A stretch of 64,000 nucleotides of DNA from positions 18,290,489-18,354,488 of the forward strand of contig JAKZAP010000022.1 in NCBI GenBank assembly GCA_023053575.1, written 5' to 3'. A program made the position numbers and the translations under genes. Shown here one piece after another: positions 63,758 to 64,000 of this stretch (the stretch's first letter is position 1; each line of letters opens with the position of its first letter). The notes under the pieces were generated by a model that was not told the DNA's origin, made no database searches, and was given only the letters and a program-made list of their open reading frames with translations. The stretch comes from Branchinecta lynchi. Taxonomy: Eukaryota; Arthropoda; Branchiopoda; Anostraca; Branchinectidae.

Positions 63758-64000
63758 CGACGGTACGGCATGGTTAAACCACCGGTTAGCAACGGACGTA
63801 AAATGTTGATGGCGATTTGTTTGACCTCTCTGAAGCTTCAAGTAGTTACATCATTTACTCGTTTTAAGTAGTTAGTACCGGTATCAGTTTTGAGAGATAT
63901 GTATTATCCGCGTGTGCATACTCATTCGATTTATGGTTGTTGTTTTCTGCGAGTAATTTTCAACGTTTCAAGTTGCACAGAGCAAAGCTCTTCTTGTCCT

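Overview
The window looks like repeat-choked nuclear DNA of an invertebrate animal. Evidence: GT-AG introns, some only 50-56 bases long; 5'-truncated non-LTR retrotransposons (LINEs) with YADD reverse transcriptase; dozens of small inverted-repeat elements; no operons; no rRNA. I could not name the species. Only a small part is host coding sequence; most is mobile or tandem-repeat DNA, much of it nested.

Layout. 0-0.8 kb: two candidate exons of a minus-strand gene. 0.9-5 kb: a hAT-like MITE sitting in a G-rich repeat array, an orphan TATA box with an ORF, and scraps of three LINEs. 5.1-8.2 kb: a hAT-like element with a perfect 8-bp target duplication and a second one nested near its left end. 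9-14.1 kb: about 5 kb between palindromic inverted repeats, made of ~0.8-kb repeat units, one split by a clean LINE insertion. 14.3-19.1 kb: more LINEs and a satellite with ~369-bp higher-order units. 20-24.1 kb: a possible LTR promoter, a C-rich array and three copies of one MITE. 24.7-26.8 kb: G-rich array plus a 0.9-kb dispersed repeat split by a TTAA-flanked MITE.

27.2-47.9 kb: the best host gene. Five plus-strand exons (27201-27371, 29794-29922, 31699-31860, 46206-46380, 47816-47930) have consensus-like splice sites and reading phases that fit end to end. Their introns hold foldbacks, MITEs, G-rich arrays and the 'GGATCCCAA' repeat family. 53.5-54 kb: a terminal exon pair with a 56-base intron and a poly(A) signal. 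57.9-58.1 kb: another terminal exon pair. 53.1 kb (minus): a possible Myb/SANT-like exon. 63.5 kb: one more coding-looking segment. None of the plus-strand proteins could be identified.

The most unusual content is a set of repeat families (called A, C, D and M here) that differ in sequence but share a plan: diverged tandem monomers of about 117-148 bp. Families A and M also carry one G- or C-rich block per monomer, and A and C share a GTCY-type tetranucleotide tract next to a terminal palindrome. One family A array (33161-34606) is a discrete insertion with near-perfect 8-bp flanking duplications, nested in a MITE with TAA target duplications, so at least this family appears to have moved as a unit. 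Other highlights are a MITE that exists with and without a tRNA-like module and a foldback with a hammerhead-like core.
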